Assembly: GCA_023442495.1 (NCBI GenBank) | Contig: JAEZZB010000125.1 | Coordinates: 1-14,932, forward strand | Origin: Bacillota bacterium | Lineage (GTDB): Bacteria > Bacillota > Clostridia > Tissierellales > Peptoniphilaceae | Length of the DNA: 14,932 nucleotides | Direction of reading: 5' to 3' | Shown: one piece after another, positions 14,607-14,932 of the stretch | Position numbering within the stretch: the first letter of the stretch is position 1 | Layout: every line of letters starts with the position of its first letter | Notes under the pieces: generated by a model | Told to the model about the DNA's origin: nothing | Seen by the model: the letters and a program-made list of their open reading frames with translations, nothing else | Database searches by the model: none | Program-made: the position numbers and the translations under genes

Positions 14607-14932
14607 ATGATAAAAGTTAAAAATTTAACTAAAAAATATGATAGTAAACTTGCTGTCGACAATATTAGTTTTGAAATAAGAAACGGAGAAATACTAGGTT
14701 TCTTAGGGCCAAATGGTTCAGGAAAAACCACCACATTAAACATGCTAGTTGGATTAATTGATGCTACAAGTGGAAGTGCAGAAATTGACGGAGTAGACAT
14801 GCTTTACAATTCCGTTGAAGTGAAGAAAAAGATTGCTTTTCTACCAGATAATCCTGAAATATATGAAGATATGACGGGAAGAAAATTTGTATATTTTGTT
14901 TCAAATATTTATGGTGTTTCTAAAGAAGATAG
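14607..14932 (+). CDS. ABC transporter ATP-binding protein, N-terminal part (3' end outside window)
   Basis: The first 108 codons of an ABC ATPase are visible, with no stop before the window edge. The protein starts MIKVKNLTKKYDSKLAVDNI, then has an A-loop Tyr11, Walker A GPNGSGKTT (34-42), and MLVGLIDATSGSAEIDGVDM. The Q-loop region reads FLPDNPEIYEDMTGRKFV, with Asp where Gln is usual. That LPDxPxxYEdmTG form occurs in ATPases of ABC-2-type exporters, so I infer that a permease gene lies downstream. GAGAGG (14595-14600) ends 6 bases before the ATG. The signature, Walker B and switch motifs are outside the window, so the substrate cannot be named. The minus-strand frame at 14570-14800 is a shadow of this gene. 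Confidence 0.88.
   Translation, partial: MIKVKNLTKKYDSKLAVDNISFEIRNGEILGFLGPNGSGKTTTLNMLVGLIDATSGSAEIDGVDMLYNSVEVKKKIAFLPDNPEIYEDMTGRKFVYFVSNIYGVSKED

Noticed and set aside
14570..14800. 76-codon minus-strand open frame
   Set aside because: It is antisense to a clear ABC ATPase N-terminus with Walker A; composition and position mark it as a shadow.

Overview
The window is about 15 kb of very AT-rich DNA from a bacterial chromosome. All convincing genes lie on the + strand, most have clear Shine-Dalgarno sequences, and spacing is tight. The low G+C, a mutS2 with a C-terminal Smr domain, the cdaA-cdaR pair and a YkpA/YbiT-like ABC-F protein point to Bacillota (Firmicutes). An anaerobic lineage of the Clostridia/Tissierellia type is my best guess, but that is inference and the genus cannot be fixed from here. 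I see no tRNA, rRNA, CRISPR array, insertion sequence or phage gene.

Region 1 (1-7480) reads as one seven-gene operon: the 3' end of pheT, zapA, mutS2, argS, a polytopic membrane protein, a TPR protein and an 82-residue acidic protein. Gaps are 0 to 18 bases, and the operon ends at a GNRA-loop terminator (about 7445-7478). It combines tRNA charging (Phe, Arg), division-ring assembly, and recombination or ribosome-collision control with three genes I cannot assign.

Region 2 (7480-8590) holds one YwaF/TIGR02206-like membrane protein. It is followed by an AT-rich spacer containing a cluster of palindromes and a candidate promoter.

Region 3 (8591-10767) holds an ABC-F ATPase of the YkpA/YbiT type and a DUF3783-like protein. 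In the ABC-F protein every motif that would build the second ATP site is degenerate, including Glu to Gln in Walker B and His to Leu in the switch. The first site is intact. This is the most interesting item in the window.

Region 4 (10768-14520) is a cdaA-cdaR-gltX unit: a c-di-AMP cyclase, its YbbR regulator and glutamyl-tRNA synthetase. It ends in a clear terminator. The glmM gene that often follows cdaR is absent here.

Region 5 (14521-14932) has a candidate promoter and the first 108 codons of an ABC-2-type transporter ATPase, cut by the window edge.

Nothing here is clearly a new system. The asymmetric ABC-F protein, the unassigned argS-distal trio and several small cis-acting structures are the points worth checking.
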